Source of the DNA: Rhodocyclales bacterium RIFCSPLOWO2_02_FULL_63_24
GTDB lineage: Bacteria; Pseudomonadota; Gammaproteobacteria; Burkholderiales; Rhodocyclaceae
Assembly: GCA_001828935.1 (NCBI GenBank)
Contig: MHZX01000114.1
Span: forward strand, 1 to 42,726
Direction of reading: 5' to 3'
Length of the DNA stretch: 42,726 nucleotides
How positions within the stretch are numbered: the stretch's first letter is position 1; each line of letters opens with the position of its first letter. Positions 42,103 through 42,726 of the stretch are shown here, one piece after another. The translations under genes were made by a program, and so were the position numbers. Under the pieces are notes generated by a model that worked only from the letters and a program-made list of their open reading frames with translations, was not told the DNA's origin and ran no database searches.

Positions 42103-42435
42103 ATGCGCCGCCTGATTCCCGTTCTGCTTGCCGCCGTGACACTGAGTGTTGCCGCGCAGACTTCGCCGCCGAAGCTGGAGCCGATTCCCGAGCCGCCACC
42201 GCCTCCGGCCGGCTCCCTGAACGAGTCGCTGGAGCCGCAAGTCACCATCGTCAAGCGCGGCGAAGACAAGGTCGAGGAATTCCGCATGAGCGGCAAGCTC
42301 TACATGATGAAGGTCACGCCGCCCAACGGCGTGTCCTACTACCTGCTCGACAACAACGGCGACGGCAGCTGGGTGCGCCAGGATTCGCGCGATTCCGGGC
42401 TGCGCGTGCCGATGTGGGTGATCGGCACGTTTTGA
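42103..42435 (+). CDS. DUF2782-family exported protein
   Basis: The 110-residue protein has a short signal peptide (residues 1-18, cleavage after VAA), a proline-rich stretch (PIPEPPPPPAG) and the DUF2782 core (VTIVKRGEDKVEEFRMSGKL, then MMKVTPPNGVSYYLLD and NNGDGSW). Its function is unknown. The family is found next to polA in many betaproteobacteria, as here. Confidence 0.85.
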   Translation: MRRLIPVLLAAVTLSVAAQTSPPKLEPIPEPPPPPAGSLNESLEPQVTIVKRGEDKVEEFRMSGKLYMMKVTPPNGVSYYLLDNNGDGSWVRQDSRDSGLRVPMWVIGTF

Positions 42436-42505
42436 GGGTAGTGGTCGCGGCCGGAAGCCGGGCGGCGCTTCGCCCTGAATTCGGCGCTGCTTGCACCGGG
42501 ACTGC

Positions 42506-42726
42506 ATGAACGGCGCCGCGCTCGCCGTCGCGTCGGCGCCGACTCCGGCGCAACGCGATATCGCCCGCTACGGGCAGGTATTCACTCCGCCCGGTATCGT
42601 CGACCGCATGCTGGCCTTATCACGCAACATCGGCCGCAATCATGGCCGGGCGCTCGATCCGGCGTGCGGCGACGGCGCGTTTTCAGCCCGCTTGCCCGGT
42701 TGCGTGGCGATCGAACTCGATCCGGC
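42506..42726 (+). CDS. N6-adenine DNA methylase-like protein, N-terminal part (cut by window end)
   Basis: The frame starts at ATG 42506, with an in-frame stop at 42476, and is open to the edge. It encodes RDIARYGQVFTPPGIVDRML, then SAM motif I as ALDPACGDGAFSARL and the acidic IELDP. These are the opening motifs of type I/IIG N6-adenine methylases such as the Eco57I class. Its specificity and any linked nuclease lie outside the window. Bases 42521-42544 hold a diverged AGTCGGCGC repeat copy near its start. Confidence 0.7.
   Translation, partial: MNGAALAVASAPTPAQRDIARYGQVFTPPGIVDRMLALSRNIGRNHGRALDPACGDGAFSARLPGCVAIELDP

Overview
The window looks like chromosome of a high-GC betaproteobacterium, most likely Rhodocyclales or a Sulfuritalea/Sterolibacterium-type relative. 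This rests on overall GC, the zapA/zapB/6S RNA arrangement, the polA/LOG/DUF2782 neighbourhood and the style of the malonate and LPS genes. It is inference without a database search. Genes are packed tightly, and many neighbours overlap by an ATGA, GTGA or TTGA tetranucleotide. I saw no tRNA, rRNA, CRISPR array, prophage or complete insertion sequence.

Layout. 1-2.7 kb: a DsbA-like/BdbC-like periplasmic thiol oxidase pair with a small coupled ORF, then an FAD oxidoreductase of the LhgO type. 2.7-4.4 kb: two secreted DsrE-family paralogs and a YrfG-type nucleotidase. 4.4-11.1 kb: a malonate utilisation operon made of a GntR/FCD regulator with a consensus operator in front, malonyl-CoA decarboxylase, a three-part TRAP transporter and malonyl-CoA synthetase. 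11.1-13.8 kb: an acyltransferase, a DUF2721 membrane protein, a GDSL hydrolase and a Nu-class GST, partly translationally coupled.

13.8-16.9 kb is the most unusual part. An ECF sigma factor and a membrane anti-sigma factor are transcribed away from a third secreted DsrE protein and a periplasmic solute-binding-like protein. The anti-sigma factor carries a DsrE-like domain on its predicted periplasmic side. The divergent intergenic region holds two copies, one per strand, of the same ECF-type promoter (GGAATAAA, 14 bases, CGTC). The sensor domain and the target-gene product therefore belong to the same protein family. A sulfite-exporter-like TSUP permease and an EVE-domain protein follow.

18.4-21.8 kb: an HDOD protein, a degenerate EAL-HDOD protein, a pair of tandem hairpins, 6S RNA, zapA and a zapB-like gene. 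21.9-38.5 kb: a lipopolysaccharide/O-antigen cluster. Two genes run forward; eleven glycosyl-, methyl-, acyl- and amidotransferase genes and an O-antigen ligase run on the reverse strand downstream of msbA. 38.5-42.7 kb: polA, a LOG-family gene, a DUF2782 gene and the start of a DNA methylase.

A second theme is short dispersed repeats inside reading frames. One family encodes an RSGNPGTQS-like peptide in polA, asnB and waaQ. Another, with the core AGTCGGCGCTGG, lies in several unrelated genes. A third, about 95 bases long, forms the 3' end of waaQ and the spacer downstream of msbA.
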